Source of the DNA: Comamonadaceae bacterium
GTDB taxonomy: Bacteria; Pseudomonadota; Gammaproteobacteria; Burkholderiales; Burkholderiaceae_C
Direction: 5' to 3'
NCBI GenBank assembly: GCA_013297925.1
Contig: JAAFJC010000027.1
Coordinates: 1-42,299, forward strand
Length of the DNA stretch: 42,299 nucleotides
Part shown: piece after piece, positions 42,218 to 42,299 of the stretch
Layout of the letters: each line of letters starts with the position of its first letter
Numbering within the stretch: the stretch's first letter is position 1
Notes under the pieces: generated by a model
Databases searched by the model: none
What the model saw: the letters and a program-made list of their open reading frames with translations, nothing else
What the model was told of the DNA's origin: nothing
Translations under genes and position numbers: made by a program

Positions 42218-42253
42218 CTTAAGGCCTGAAAGGTCGCCCTTCCAAGCCTTAAG
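42218..42253 (-). terminator. Weak hairpin between ftsZ and lpxC
   Basis: CTTAAGGC (42218-42225) and GCCTTAAG (42246-42253) are an 8-bp inverted repeat with a 20-base loop. On the minus strand the T-rich stretch GTCTTTTTGTC follows. It could attenuate transcription from ftsZ into lpxC. Confidence 0.5.
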
Positions 42254-42272
42254 GCATGCTTTCAGCTATGAA

Positions 42273-42299
42273 TCAATCAGCTTGTTTGCGCAAGAAAGC
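42273..42299 (-). CDS. ftsZ: Cell-division protein FtsZ, last 8 codons
   Basis: Only the C-terminus is in the window: the minus strand reads AFLRKQAD then TGA. This matches the conserved FtsZ tail (I-P-A-F-L-R-K-Q) that binds FtsA, ZipA and other partners. Its position directly before lpxC fits the usual ftsZ-lpxC order. Most of the gene lies beyond the window. Confidence 0.85.
   Translation of the reverse strand, partial: AFLRKQAD

Overview
The window reads as a chromosomal segment of a betaproteobacterium of the order Burkholderiales, probably close to Comamonadaceae. The reasons are a Bug-type (TctC) solute receptor, a ftsZ-lpxC junction followed by a FimV-like gene, a SirB1/TPR protein, a DUF1631 protein, and moderately high G+C with two more A+T-rich patches. 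No rRNA, tRNA, CRISPR array, intact insertion sequence or prophage gene was found. The genus cannot be fixed from the sequence alone.

Layout, left to right. ffh (signal recognition particle GTPase) is followed by a long hairpin, a degenerate VapB-like antitoxin without its toxin, and an A+T-rich orphan gene of unknown function (about 1.46-3.27 kb). Next come an acyl-CoA synthetase divergent from a Bug receptor, then a complete polar amino acid ABC transporter (receptor, two permeases, ATPase), a secreted glycerophosphodiester phosphodiesterase and a small hypothetical gene. From 10.4 to 23.0 kb lies a metal-handling island. From 23.2 to 35.7 kb are mostly housekeeping or conserved genes: a TAXI receptor, DUF1631, a YgjP-type peptidase, an aminotransferase, a SirB1 protein, an alpha/beta hydrolase, DUF1624, DUF808, DbpA and an RlhA-like U32 protein. 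The right end is a minus-strand cell-envelope cluster in the order ftsZ (last 8 codons only), lpxC, FimV-like, RNB ribonuclease, TonB-like, mtgA.

The metal island looks like one regulon. A CadR/PbrR-type MerR regulator with three metal-ligand-like cysteines lies beside the first of three near-identical MerR operators. Each operator sits in a promoter with the 19-bp spacer typical of MerR control. The first drives a His-rich CzcI-like protein, a CzcCBA-like HME-RND pump and a periplasmic metal-binding protein. The second drives a cation-diffusion transporter, an SRPBCC-like gene that carries a one-base frameshift, and a DedA membrane protein. The third drives an HMA-MauE fusion that is probably translated from a leaderless mRNA. 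Further downstream a CusF-like protein, a putative outer-membrane barrel, a MerP-like protein and a MerT-like protein are tightly packed, with two ATGA overlaps. That set is the best candidate for an under-described metal-trafficking module.

The most striking feature not explained by genes is a family of about 50-75 bp interspersed repeats. They share a core near CGCAGATTCTATGCCGGC, often with ATAGC or GCTAT shortly upstream. I count ten convincing copies and two weaker ones. Most lie inside open reading frames without breaking them. Three supply most of the signal peptide of exported proteins, in two different reading frames, and others form linkers or insertions in conserved proteins. This resembles protein-coding palindromic elements known from other bacteria, and I regard it as the top lead.
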